Notes: a model not told the origin generated them from the letters alone. Counted from the first letter of the stretch, positions 10,722 through 19,498 are shown. The stretch: 53,215 nt of DNA from Aureococcus anophagefferens (GCF_000186865.1 NW_008705593.1:223053-276267), one strand, 5' to 3'. Numbers and translations: made by a program.

Positions 10722-11894
10722 ATGGCCGCCATGTCTGCCCCCGAGGAGCAGCAGCGCGAGGAGCTGTCTGCCCCCGAGGAGCAACAACGCGAGGAGCTGA
10801 ACGCGTTCCTCGGCCCCTCAAAGTACCGCGATGAGCTCCGGCAGACCGCACGGCTGCTCATAGCGCCCGGCAAGGGATTGCTCGCCTGCGACGAGCCGCC
10901 GCACGTGCTGCCCGGGCGCATGAAGATGTGCTGGTCGGACCCGAAGGAGTGCACGGAGGCCTGGCGCATCAAGTACCGCGAATTGATGTTCACGACCGAG
11001 GGCCTCGGCGCCTACGTCTCGGGTATCATCCTCCACGAAGAGACGTGCTCTCAAACGATGGCGAGGAAGGGATGTCCCGACAAGGTCCCGCAGCTGCTCG
11101 AGTCCATGGGCATCATACCGGGCGTCAAGCTCGACCAGGGCTTCTCCGACATGCCGGGCTCGACCTGCGGCGACTGGCGGACCGCGGGCCTCGACGGCCT
11201 GCGCGAGCGCTGCGCCGCGTACCGCGCGCTGGGGCTCCGCTTCGCCAAGTGGCGCGCGCCGCTGAAGATCGACGGCTCCGAGGCCGCGGTCAACGCCGAG
11301 GCCGACGCGCTCGCGTGCTACGCGCGCGTCTGCCAGGACGAGGGGCTCGTGCCCATCGTCGAACCGGACGTCGTCATCGAAGGAGACCACGGCGTCGCGG
11401 CGGCCGCCTGCGCCACGAAGCGGGCCCTGGTGCGCACGTTCGCCGCCATGGACGCGCGGGGCGTCGACGTGCGCGGCTCGCTGCTGAAGACGAACATGGT
11501 GCGCTGCGGCCCCGGCCACGCGTGCGCCGAGCGCTGCGACCTCGTGGCCTCGGCGACCGTCCAAGTCTTCGCCGACGCGCTGCCGTCGTCGCTGCCCGGC
11601 GTCGTCTTCCTCAGCGGCGGCATGTCCGAGGCCTTCGCGACGAACGCGCTCGCGGCGATCAACCGCGATCCGAACCGGAAATTGTGTCCCTACCCTCTCA
11701 CGTTCTCCTATGGCCGCGCGCTCCAGCACTGCTTCCGCGTCGCCTGGGAGGGCAAAAGCGCCAACGAGGCCGCCGCCCAGGCCGCGCTCCTCGCCTGCGC
11801 GCGGCGCAACTCGGAAGCGTCCCTCGGCAAGACGCCGGAGGGCCGGGCCGCGTCGACGGACTCCCTCCACGTCGCCGGCGGCAACCGCTACTAG
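10722..11894 (+). CDS. Fructose-bisphosphate aldolase, class I
   Basis: 390 aa, cytosolic or plastid glycolysis/Calvin-cycle enzyme interconverting fructose 1,6-bisphosphate with DHAP and glyceraldehyde 3-phosphate. Visible landmarks: LLACDE, GVKLDQG (K136), LRFAKW (K177), the acidic VEPDVV (E214), the Schiff-base lysine in SLLKTNMV (K256), FLSGGMSE, and a C-terminal tyrosine (GGNRY) as class I aldolases need. Odd points: the usual ADES-T-G loop reads CDEPPHVLPGR, and residues 5-26 are an 11-residue tandem duplication (33 bp, 10734-10766 and 10767-10799, two mismatches). The ATG at 10722 has a good context (TTCCATGGCC). Its last 21 bp recur at 14549-14569. No presequence is obvious. Confidence 0.92.
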   Translation: MAAMSAPEEQQREELSAPEEQQREELNAFLGPSKYRDELRQTARLLIAPGKGLLACDEPPHVLPGRMKMCWSDPKECTEAWRIKYRELMFTTEGLGAYVSGIILHEETCSQTMARKGCPDKVPQLLESMGIIPGVKLDQGFSDMPGSTCGDWRTAGLDGLRERCAAYRALGLRFAKWRAPLKIDGSEAAVNAEADALACYARVCQDEGLVPIVEPDVVIEGDHGVAAAACATKRALVRTFAAMDARGVDVRGSLLKTNMVRCGPGHACAERCDLVASATVQVFADALPSSLPGVVFLSGGMSEAFATNALAAINRDPNRKLCPYPLTFSYGRALQHCFRVAWEGKSANEAAAQAALLACARRNSEASLGKTPEGRAASTDSLHVAGGNRY

Positions 11895-11901
11895 TAACAT
11901 A

Positions 11902-12057
11902 ATGAACGAGGACTTCGAGATGCGCGACGACTTCGGCGACCACGAGCAGTTTCGCGACTTCGCGCTCTGCGCCATCTGGGCGAGCGAAGAAGCTCAACAA
12001 CGAGCGCAAGGACGCCTCGGCAGCATGATGATCGGCGCTGCGCGGGCCGGCCGCTGA
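11902..12057 (+). CDS. Small acidic orphan ORF
   Basis: 51 aa starting MNEDFEMRDDFGDHEQFRD and ending GAARAGR, placed 7 bp after the aldolase stop. I recognise no family. It is the first ORF of the repeat-bounded segment. It may be spurious; the acidic N-terminus and low-GC start are the only hints that it is coding. Confidence 0.2.
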   Translation: MNEDFEMRDDFGDHEQFRDFALCAIWASEEAQQRAQGRLGSMMIGAARAGR

Positions 12058-12449
12058 TCGAGGCGGCGCGCGCCGGTCGCTCACGCGGACCGCGGGGAGT
12101 AACGCGCACCTTCGCGTAGTGGGATTGGAGTACTGGGGGCGACGCTCATTGAGGAGGACTATGGCGACCTACTTGGAGGTGTCGGGTTGGGCCGCCCGAG
12201 CTTGTGCGAAGCACGAATCCGTCGCTGTGGCGAAACCTGAGCAAATGATAACTGAGTAACTGAGGTGAGTGTGGAGGGGAAGGAACTCGCGCGCGCGCGC
12301 TCCCAACCTGCACTCCACTCCCGAAACTCCACAACGCACCCACCTAACCTAGTCAGGCGGCCGTCCGAGCAGCGCGGCTCCATGGATCGTTCGACTCAGC
12401 CGCCCCCACCGCGGCGCGGAGCTCCAGGACCGCCGCGCGCGCCGCCGCC
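12058..12449. other. Non-coding stretch within insertion-like segment
   Basis: Mixed-composition sequence with a short GC alternation at 12289-12300 (CGCGCGCGCGC) and no ORF that shows a motif on either strand. Confidence 0.4.
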
Positions 12450-12640
12450 CAAGCCGACCATCGGCCGCCCCAGCTCCGCGACGTTGAGCGCCCAGTGGTC
12501 GAGGTGGCGGTAGTCGCCCTTGGCTCCCGCGTCGTAGCGCGCGAGCTGGCACTGGCGCGGCACGCGGTGGCGAGTCGTCGCCGCGTAGCTGTCGTGCTTG
12601 AGCGCGGCGGCGACGCCGCGGACGACGGCGACGCGCAGGC
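12450..12640 (-). pseudogene. Prolyl-4-hydroxylase-like 2OG-Fe(II) oxygenase fragment
   Basis: On the minus strand a stretch reads VRGVAAALKHDSYAA, then CQLARYDAGAKGDYRHLD. This resembles the beta-strand before and the H-x-D metal motif of EGLN/PHD-type prolyl hydroxylases (pattern C-x-L-A-x-Y-x2-G...Y-x-x-H-x-D). The expected N-terminal part and the distal His/Arg strands are not in the same frame, and the downstream residues turn into low complexity. I call it a degraded fragment. It lies inside the repeat-bounded segment. Confidence 0.4.
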
Positions 12641-12881
12641 CGTCGCCGGCCGCGCGGTGAGGTTGTAGCAGTCCGCCTGGGCGCCGGTGCGGTGCGCGCG
12701 CCGGCGCGAGTGCGACGCGGGCGGCGACCGTCGTTCGACGTCGACGACTGCGGCGCGAGGCGGCCGCGACACGGGCGGCGTGCGTCTCGTGGCCGAGCCC
12801 CTCGAGCACTCATCCGATCACGCTCGTACACAGGATGGACGAATTTAACGTTAAAATCGTCGATACTCTGAAAGGGTGGGT

Positions 12882-12922
12882 TCAGCGCGCGCGATTTCGC
12901 GCGCACGATTTCGCGCGCACGT
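12882..12922. repeat. Short tandem repeat, CGATTTCGCGCGCA unit
   Basis: The 14-bp unit CGATTTCGCGCGCA is present about 2.5 times in tandem (GCGCGATTTCGCGCGCACGA...). It is non-coding and part of the repeat-bounded segment. Confidence 0.55.
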
Positions 12923-13125
12923 AGTTTCGGCAATCGTTCCGCAGCGCTCGCAGGCGTTCCAACAGCACGTGTCTGCGCGAACGCGTGCGCACGCGCCACT
13001 CGCCACGAGAGAACGCGTGCAAGCTTGCAGCTCGAGAGCCGAAGCAGAATCACATCCTTCTCCAGGTCCCAGCATTTTAACGCTAAGACAAAAGATCCGA
13101 GTGACCGTCACAAAAACACCCTTGA

Positions 13126-13512
13126 ATGTCGACTGCCCCAAACACCGTCCTGCTCTATCCCCAGCCCGCCGGCGCGCACTGCACCGCGCCGTGGCACTGG
13201 TACTGGCACTGGCACCGGCATCCGTGGTCGCCGGCGGATCCGGTGAGTCCGATTCCCTGGCCCCACTGCCAGTGGCACTGGCAGGCCCAGGCTCCGCGGC
13301 CGCGGGGCCCATGTCACATGTGCAGAAGGCCGCTCCAGCCTGCTGGCTCCGCGCGCAAGAACGGCAAGGCGCACGCCGACTGGCCAACGCGGTGCTACCA
13401 CAAGAAATGCTGGAAAAAGCTCAAACGCGAATGGAGGCCCGGGGCCGCGGGCTTGCTCTTCCGAGGCCATCCGCCGAAGCACCTCACTCCCATCACACCC
13501 CCGGCGCCATAA
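13126..13512 (+). CDS. Orphan Cys/His zinc-finger-like ORF with Trp/His-rich tract
   Basis: 128 aa. The N-terminal half is unusually Trp/His-rich (WHWYWHWHRHPW and HCQWHW), from TGGCACTGG-type repeats. It is followed by a plausible zinc site: C-H-M-C at about residue 89, a spacer KNGKAHADW, then RCYHKKCWKKLKREW. The C-x2-C...C-x-H-x2-C-W layout is typical of small treble-clef or LIM-like fingers, but I cannot name a family. Other frames are also open here, so coding status rests on the cysteine pattern alone. Confidence 0.35.
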   Translation: MSTAPNTVLLYPQPAGAHCTAPWHWYWHWHRHPWSPADPVSPIPWPHCQWHWQAQAPRPRGPCHMCRRPLQPAGSARKNGKAHADWPTRCYHKKCWKKLKREWRPGAAGLLFRGHPPKHLTPITPPAP

Positions 13513-13654
13513 GCCCACACGCGCATAAACGCACGACGTAAGTGACCTTGCACTCCGCAAACTCCGCAAACTCGACAACCACGGCCACGAGAAGCGAGGA
13601 GAGTCCGCCGCTTGGGTAACATTTGCAAACTCGAGCGTCGACTCCGATCACACA

Positions 13655-14485
13655 ATGGAGGCGGAGATCCGACGCGAGCTCGAGGGCCTCGCGTGTCGCC
13701 GTGCGTCGGTCGCCACGACGCCCCACGGCTATTTTTTCGATCCTTTCAGCGTGGTGTGTCTGGACTTGATGAATGATCCCTTTGGCAAGCGATCAATCCT
13801 GGGCACGCCGGACGACGAGGAGCCCGAGCGGAAGCGGAGCCGCGCCGCGAAAAGCGGCGACGAGGACGGATCATCATCGACCCGGGAGACCCAGGCAGAG
13901 AGGTTCCCCCAACGTTCACCCAGGGCACAGGCGACGTCCAAAACGCTCGCGTACGTTTCCACGCTCTTCCGCCGCCACGCCGCTGGCGACCCGAAGGCGA
14001 CGCTCAAGAAGGGTCGCGGCTTCTTCGGTGGCGGCGGGGCTCCGGCGGCTCCGGCGGCGCGTCCTCCGGCTCCGGCGGCGCCCTTTCGGGTAAGGCCGCA
14101 GATCCTTCAGCCAGCTCCGGCGGCGCGTCGGCCGGCTGCACCGGCGCCCTTTCGGGCTCCACCGCCCCCGCCGGCGCCTCCGATGCCGCCGCCGCCTATC
14201 ATCAAGCTACGTCGATTCGGACCCCGCACTTTTTACCCGGAGCACGAAAATGAGGCGCGCGCGATGTCGGAGCTCGCGAACTACCTCGTCACGAAGGGTG
14301 GCACGCCTGACCTCGTCACGGACTGGAATGTTGCCAAGAACGAGCGCGGCACGACAGTTTTCATCGCCCCCGAGGTCGCCCCTGGCAGCCGCCGCGTCTT
14401 TTTCTCCAAGCCCCAGGTCGCGCGTTTCATCAGGGCGTCCAACCCGACGTCGGGGCTGCGAGAAATCCCCCTATATGGAAAATGA
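13655..14485 (+). CDS. Orphan protein, Pro/Ala-rich centre, possible MBD-like C-terminus
   Basis: 276 aa. Residues 1-60 are ordinary and moderately hydrophobic (HGYFFDPFSVVCLDLMNDPF). A basic/acidic stretch (ERKRSRAAKSGDEDG) follows, then a Pro/Ala tract (about 128-182) with an imperfect internal repeat. The last 90 residues are globular-looking: MSELANYLVTKGG, WNVAKNERGT, RRVFFSKPQVARFIRASN. That last piece resembles the strand-helix end of methyl-CpG-binding-like domains (Y/F-x-S-K-P-x-V-A-R-F), a weak analogy only. GC content is visibly lower than in neighbours. It lies inside the repeat-bounded segment. Confidence 0.55.
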   Translation: MEAEIRRELEGLACRRASVATTPHGYFFDPFSVVCLDLMNDPFGKRSILGTPDDEEPERKRSRAAKSGDEDGSSSTRETQAERFPQRSPRAQATSKTLAYVSTLFRRHAAGDPKATLKKGRGFFGGGGAPAAPAARPPAPAAPFRVRPQILQPAPAARRPAAPAPFRAPPPPPAPPMPPPPIIKLRRFGPRTFYPEHENEARAMSELANYLVTKGGTPDLVTDWNVAKNERGTTVFIAPEVAPGSRRVFFSKPQVARFIRASNPTSGLREIPLYGK

Positions 14486-14568
14486 TAATACAAGGGATGT
14501 TATTTTCGGGAAGTTCGATCCTTATTTTTGACATGAGCCGGCATCAATCCGGCGGCAACCGCTACTAG

Positions 14569-15874
14569 TCACGCGTAAGCGACCCCGAGCGCGGCGGCGG
14601 GGTCCTCGTCGAACTTGTCGGCGAGGGCGTCGAGCTTGTCGAGGAATTCGGCCTCGGCGCGCCGCTCCGCGACCTCGGCGGCGAAGCGGGACGCCTCCGA
14701 GGCGCCGGCGTCGCGGCCGAGGAGGAGCCCGAGCGCGCCAGCATGGCGGCAGCGCCGGATGGCCCGCGCGAAGTGGCGCGCGTTCGCCGCGTCGACGTAG
14801 TTCATCGACACGGCGAGCGCCGGCCGGTCGTCGTTGTCGTCCGCGCCGTTCAGCACCTCGTGGGGCGACCCGGACGGGATGTAGAGGAATTCGCCCGCCT
14901 CCACGATGCCAAAGTAGACCGCCGCGGACCCGACGCCGGCGCACGCGTGGGTCCCGGCGCCGAGGAGCGACGCGCGGAACCGGTCGGACGACGCCGCCGC
15001 GGACTTCCGCGGGCAGAGCACGGGCACGTCGCCCCGCACGGACACGGCCCAGCGCTTCGCGCCCTCGACGACGTACATCCAGAAGTGGGACTCGAGCACG
15101 TCCGTGTGGAGCCCCGAGGACGAGCCTACCAAGCACGACGGTGACGATTTCTCATCGCTTTCCCACCCCAAATCTCTCGAAAATCGTCACGGCCACAGGA
15201 CGCTGGGACGAGCCCCGCCGGCCGAGGAAGAGCGACGGCCACGACGCGGACGCGTTGCCGTGGAGCGTCCCGACGGGCAGCGACGCGAACCAGTTCTGGC
15301 GGCCGCCGAAGAGCCGCGGCGGCGCGAATTCGATGGCCGCGAGGGCCTCGGGGCAGAGCCGCGCCAGCGGCGCGTCGTGGAGGTAGCGGCTCGACGCGGG
15401 CCGCCGCGCGAACGCGTCGAGCGTCGCCTCCTCGACGGGCACCATCTCGGCCCACGCCGGGCTGTCGGGCTGGCGCTCCTTGAGCGTCACGGCTCGCGAC
15501 CCGCAGCGCCGCACCAACAGCTCGAGCGTGAGGTTGCGCAGCGTCGACGGCAGGCGCTCGACGATGAGCGGCGCGCCGCTCGCCGCGTGCTCGAGGTAGC
15601 GCGCGTCCGTCAGGTCCGCGAATGCGACGCGCGGGATGGACCCGTGCGCGGCGGGCGCGCCGCCGCGCCGCCGGTTCAGCGCCGCGTCCTCGTGCACGCT
15701 CTCCTGGAGGCGCCGGTAGGCGAACTGGGTCTCCGCCAGCTGCGCCTTGAGCTCCTTCACGCGGGCGTCGTCGGCCGGCGTGGCGTCGCCGACCTCGTCC
15801 ACCCGCGCGCGCGTCCTCGGCACCCACGCGCGCGTCAAGGAGCTCACGGCGAGCAGCACGACGAGCGCCCGCAT
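14569..15874 (-). CDS. JmjC/cupin-type 2OG-Fe(II) oxygenase with signal peptide (2 exons)
   Basis: Exons 15874..15214 and 15125..14569 join to 405 aa. The N-terminus MRALVVLLAVSSLTRAW is signal-peptide-like; an in-frame ATG at 15907 would add 11 residues. The protein follows the cupin_8/JmjC order: an N-terminal APLIVERLP segment, YLHDAPLARL, WPSLFLGRRGSSSGLHTD across the splice, then HFWMYVVEGAKRW and FLYIPSGSPHEV. Candidate Fe(II) ligands are H227, D229 and H309. Such enzymes hydroxylate proteins or act as secretory-pathway oxygenases; substrate unknown. The intron is an 80-bp introner, and the simplest splice is GC-AG. The stop abuts the downstream copy of the 21-bp direct repeat. Confidence 0.8.
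15118..15213 (-). mobile_element. Introner element in the JmjC gene (80 bp, 8-bp TSD, GC-AG intron)
   Basis: Direct repeats GGACGAGC (plus strand) lie at 15118-15125 and 15206-15213, flanking an 80-bp insert (15126..15205). The insert carries inverted repeats GTGACGATTT (15141-15150) and AAATCGTCAC (15181-15190), each exactly 15 bp from its end; the outermost 15 bp match poorly. Along the gene the target is GCTCGTCC: its first copy starts the intron with GC, and the element's end TTGGTAG gives the acceptor. Removing 15126..15213 restores R-R-G-S-S-S-G-L-H-T-D without added residues. A GT-AG alternative would add several residues upstream of the H-x-D motif. Confidence 0.8.
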
Positions 15875-16017
15875 TGTGGCAAAGTGTCCAGACCTCAGGC
15901 TGCTCACATAGCCTTCACATAAGATTGCGCGCTTCGCAACTGTTCAACTTGACGTTCAACATGCCGACGAATCTCATCTAATCTCGGGTGCTTAGCGAGG
16001 GGCGTCGGCGCGCCGGT

Positions 16018-17464
16018 TCAGGCCGTGGGCTCGAACTCGGACGCGTCGAAGGCGCCGACGTAGGAGTGGGGCGTGATCGCGCGGAGCTCGGCCTTGACGG
16101 CGTCGGGCACGTCGAGCGCGTCGACGAAGGCGCGGATGTCGTCCTTGGACGCGGGCTTGCCCGTGCGCGTGAGGGCCTTGAGGGCCTCGTAGGGGTTCGG
16201 GTAGGCCTCGCGGCGGAGGACCGTCTGGATGCCCTCCGCGACGACGGCCCAGTTCGCGTCGAGGTCCGCGGAGAGGTTCGCCTCGGCGACGCGGAGCTTG
16301 CCCAGGCCCTTGAGGCAGGAGCCGAGGGCGAGGTAGGCGTGGCCCAGGGGCACGCCCAGCGCCCGGAGCGCCGTCGAGTCGCTGAGGTCGCGCTGGAGCC
16401 GCGACACGGGGAGCTTCGCCGCGAGGTGAACCAGATTCGCGCTCGCGATGCCCAGGTTGCCCTCGGCGTTCTCGAAGTCGATGGGGTTCACCTTGTGGGG
16501 CATGGCCGACGAGCCGACCTCGCCGGCCTTGAGCTGCTGCGTGAAGTACGCGAGCGACACGTACTGCCAGCAGTCGCGGCAGAGGTCGAGCACGACCGTG
16601 TTGCAGCGGCAGAGCGCGTGGCCTAGAACAATACGGTGTGCAAGTGTGCCACTCGTAAAAAAGGGGACGCCGCGAGAACGCGCAGAAGGCGGCCAGATCG
16701 TCGTAGTGCTCGATCTGCGTCGTGTGCTTCTGCCGCCGGAGCAGGCCGCCGGAGACGTCGTTCACGAAGGCGTCGCCGAAGGCGGGCCAGTCGCGGCCCG
16801 GGAAGGCGACGCAGTGGGCGTTGAAGCCGCCCGTCGCGCCGCCGAACTTCGCGCCGTGGTCGCAGGCCTTGAGGACGGCGACGCACTTCTCGAGGCGCGT
16901 CGCGAAGACGGCGAACTCCTTGCCGAGGCGCGTCGGCGACGCCGACTGGCCGTGGGTCCGCGCGAGCATGGACAGGTCGCGCCACTCCCAGGCCCGCGCC
17001 TTGAGCGCGGCGACGAGCTCCTCGAACCGCGGCACCAAGGCGTCGCGCGCGCACTCCGCGAGCATGAGGGGCTGGGCCGTGTGGTTCACGTCCTGGCTCG
17101 TCAGCCCGAAGTGGATGAACTCCTTGCCCACGGCCGGCAGGCCCAGCGCGTCCCAGCGCTCCTTGAGGTAGTACTCGACCGCCTTGACGTCGTGGTTCGT
17201 CGTCCGCTCGATGGCCTTGCACCGCGCGGCGTCGGCGGACCCGAACTGGGCCGCGACGCCGCGCCACTTGGCCAGGTTGCCGCCGGCGAAGACGTCCGCG
17301 AGCGCCGGCACGGCGCCGCTCAGCGCCACGAGGTACTCGACCTCGACGCGCACGCGGTACTTGATCAGAGCGGCCTCGCTGAAATAGGCGCGCACGGGCG
17401 CCACGCGGGACGCGTAGCGCCCGTCCAACGGGGTCAGCGCATTGAGCTCGAATTCCTCGGCCAT
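16018..17464 (-). CDS. ADSL: Adenylosuccinate lyase (2 exons)
   Basis: Exons 17464..16669 and 16622..16018 join to 466 aa, the length of bacterial-type PurB. The enzyme removes fumarate from SAICAR and from adenylosuccinate in purine synthesis. Landmarks: LTPLDGRYASRV near the N-terminus, TTNHDVKAVEYYLKE, FIHFGLTSQDVNHTA, ARTHGQSASPTRLGKE, and the superfamily signature GSSAMPHKVNPIDFEN. The 46-nt intron (16623..16668) has GT...TTCTAG ends and joins FSRR to HALCRCNTVVLDL. The sequence resembles the E. coli type with LTPLDGRY more than the animal type. I see no targeting peptide from this start. Confidence 0.9.
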
Positions 17465-17697
17465 CGCGCAGCGTTGGGGGGCCGTCGAGGTGCAAAGGAG
17501 ACTGCTGCTCTGCGACGCGCCCGGCTCGCGGCTTTGTTTGCGCTTGAAAACTGATTCGGCGAGCGCCGCTGTGGAGATCCTGTCCGTGTGGAGGCGGCTG
17601 GGCGCGCGAAACTCGGCGTGCACGACCGAGCACCGCGCGCGCGACGCTAAACGCACCACCGAACGCGACGCTCGACGCGCCGCGGTCGCCGCCGCCG

Positions 17698-18549
17698 ATG
17701 CTCCAGTCGCTCCTCAAGGCCGCCGGCGGCCTGGCGACGCTGTCCGTGGCCGTCTTCGCGAGCCTCGTCGGCGCGCTCTACCACTTCCAGCGCAACCTCA
17801 TCTTCCCGCGGCCGGACAACAGCAACCCGCTGCCCATCCGCAAGGGCCAGCTCGTGACCGTCGACGTGTCGCGCGAGGCGCGGCCGGAGGGCGTGCCCGG
17901 CCAGCTCGTCGCGGCGTACTTCCCGCCGACGACGTCGAAGCACGTGCTCGCGTTCTGGCACGGCAACGCGGACCAGATCGGCAACGTCGGCGACCACCTG
18001 GGCCACGTGCTCCAGCGGAACCAGGGCTGGGGCTTCTTCGCCGTCGAGTACCCGGGCTACGCGCTCTGCCGGGGCGGCGAGCCCACGGAGGAGACGATCG
18101 TCTGGGCCGCGGAGCGCATGCTCAAGCACCTCCACGTCAAGCTCGAGGTGCCCTGGGAGACGACCGTGGCCTTCGGCCAGTCCATCGGCGGCTCCGTGGC
18201 GCTCCAGATGACGGCCAAGGGCCTCGCGGGCAAGTGCGTGCTCCTGAGCTCGTTCTCGTCCATCCCGAAGATGGCCAAGACCCTCTTCCCCTTCGTGCCG
18301 TCGCCCGAACTGCTGGTCAAGGACCCCTTCGACAACGCGGCCATCGCGCCCTCCGTCAAGGCGCCCGTGCTCTGCCTCCACGGCACGCGCGACGAGATCG
18401 TGCCCTACTCCCAGGGCGAGGAGATCGCGAGTCTGCTGCCGAACTCGAGGTTCGTGCCGCTCCGCGGCGCGGGCCACAACGACACGTTCAACGGCGCGCA
18501 CTTCCGCGAGGTCATCAACACGCTCGCCGACTTCCTCAACAAGGTCTGA
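17698..18549 (+). CDS. Alpha/beta hydrolase, ABHD13/Bem46 family
   Basis: 283 aa. A single N-terminal membrane anchor (GLATLSVAVFASLVGALYHF) is followed by the family's FQRNLIFPRP. The hydrolase fold shows the oxyanion segment FWHGNADQIGN, FAVEYPGYAL, nucleophile elbow GQSIGGS, the acid in LHGTRDEIVP and the base in GAGHND. Bem46/ABHD13/WAV2 proteins are ER or membrane-anchored serine hydrolases with poorly known substrates. The start codon lies 233 bp from the divergent adenylosuccinate lyase start, and that interval must hold both promoters. Confidence 0.88.
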   Translation: MLQSLLKAAGGLATLSVAVFASLVGALYHFQRNLIFPRPDNSNPLPIRKGQLVTVDVSREARPEGVPGQLVAAYFPPTTSKHVLAFWHGNADQIGNVGDHLGHVLQRNQGWGFFAVEYPGYALCRGGEPTEETIVWAAERMLKHLHVKLEVPWETTVAFGQSIGGSVALQMTAKGLAGKCVLLSSFSSIPKMAKTLFPFVPSPELLVKDPFDNAAIAPSVKAPVLCLHGTRDEIVPYSQGEEIASLLPNSRFVPLRGAGHNDTFNGAHFREVINTLADFLNKV

Positions 18550-18639
18550 GGGGGACCCATCGTAAAGCCTTCGTGCTGTCAAAGTGCGGGCCTTCGCGGT
18601 CCTCCCTGACTCGGACGAGCCCCCGGGGAACGCTCCTAG

Positions 18640-19395
18640 CTAGGGGAACGTTAGGCCGTCCTGCTGCCGCGGCACGAGGGGCGCGGCCTCCTCGCGGAGG
18701 TGCCGCCGCACGTAGCGCGCGTGGACCGCGCGGACGATGTTCACGCACATGACCAGGATCGGCAGCTCGACGGCGATGGCGCCGACGGCGTCCGCGTCGC
18801 CGCCGCTCACGGCCGTCGTCAGCGCGACGGTCGCGGCGACGACGCAGGCCACGGACCGCCACGTGTCCGCGAGGACGTGCGTCAGCGCCGACCGGATGTT
18901 CAGGCCGCCGTCCGCCTCGAGGCTCTCGGGGTCCGCGAAGGCCAGCACCGCGCGGAACGCGTCCGGGTAGCGGAGGAAGAGCGCGACGTTCGCGCCGTCG
19001 AGCGCCAGGTTCGCGAGGCCGAAGGCGAGGACGACGGTCACGGCGACGTCGTCGTCGTCGCCGGACGCCGCGAGCTCCTGGGCCGCGTCTATAACGATGT
19101 AGACCATGGCGCCCGTGAGCACGGCGGCCGACAGCACGGGCGCGACGAGCGCGTAGCCGTCCTCGCCGCCCCGCTCCCGGACGCGGCGCAGCGCGAGCCC
19201 GTTGGCGAGGTACGTCGCCGAGTCGACGAGCATGGCGATGGAGTCGCCGAGCAGGGACAGGCTGTGGCTCGCGAAGGCGAAGACCATCTCGACGACGGCG
19301 AAGCCGAGGAACGACGTGAAGGCGAAGATGAGGATCTTCTCCGACACCGGCGTCGGCGCCGCCGGCTTCGGCGCGGCGTCGCCGGCGTCGGCCAT
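18640..19395 (-). CDS. Cation diffusion facilitator (CDF) metal transporter-like
   Basis: 251 aa with about six hydrophobic segments. TM2 carries SLLGDSIAMLVDSATYLANG and TM5 carries LTHVLADTWRSVACVV, the two metal-site helices of CDF/ZnT proteins. In TM2 the usual D-x2-H-x3-D reads D-S-I-A-M-L-V-D, so the His is Ala; TM5 keeps H-x3-D. The C-terminal cytosolic domain usual in this family is nearly absent (only VRAVHARYVRRHLREE and a short tail). Expected role: proton-coupled export of Zn2+/Mn2+ or similar from the cytosol; the changed site makes specificity uncertain. I start at MADAGD; an upstream ATG at 19419 lies in repeat-like sequence. Confidence 0.7.
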   Translation of the reverse strand: MADAGDAAPKPAAPTPVSEKILIFAFTSFLGFAVVEMVFAFASHSLSLLGDSIAMLVDSATYLANGLALRRVRERGGEDGYALVAPVLSAAVLTGAMVYIVIDAAQELAASGDDDDVAVTVVLAFGLANLALDGANVALFLRYPDAFRAVLAFADPESLEADGGLNIRSALTHVLADTWRSVACVVAATVALTTAVSGGDADAVGAIAVELPILVMCVNIVRAVHARYVRRHLREEAAPLVPRQQDGLTFP

Positions 19396-19428
19396 GGCTG
19401 CGGCGATGCGGCGCGGCAACGATGCGGC

Positions 19429-19498
19429 TGCAGTGAGGCGGCTGCGGTGATGCGCGCGAGGCGACTCGGTTGCAGTGAGGCGGCTGCGGCGATGCGCG
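19429..19498. repeat. Imperfect direct repeat, 42-bp period
   Basis: TGCAGTGAGGCGGCTGCGG begins both copies (19429 and 19471), each followed by (T/C)GATGCGCG. The two 28-bp copies differ at one base. They lie in the 5' region between the CDF-like and ArfGAP-like genes and may be leader or promoter sequence. Confidence 0.7.

Larger units (their letters stand above)
11875..14569 (+). repeat. 21-bp direct repeats bounding a 2.65-kb insertion-like segment
   Basis: An exact 21-bp sequence (starts CCGGCGGC, ends CTACTAGT) occurs at 11875-11895, where it encodes the aldolase GGNRY-stop, and again at 14549-14569, touching the JmjC stop codon. The flanks differ on both outer sides. The interval 11896..14548 holds only orphan or broken ORFs and becomes AT-richer toward 14.5 kb. 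Removing one copy plus the interval would put the aldolase TAG directly against the JmjC TGA (TCA on plus), like the other abutting convergent pairs here. I see no terminal inverted repeats or poly(A) tail, so the kind of element is unknown. Confidence 0.65.

Noticed and set aside
11891..12109. Minus-strand frames after the aldolase gene
   Set aside because: Arg/Ser-rich shadow frames with no recognisable content.
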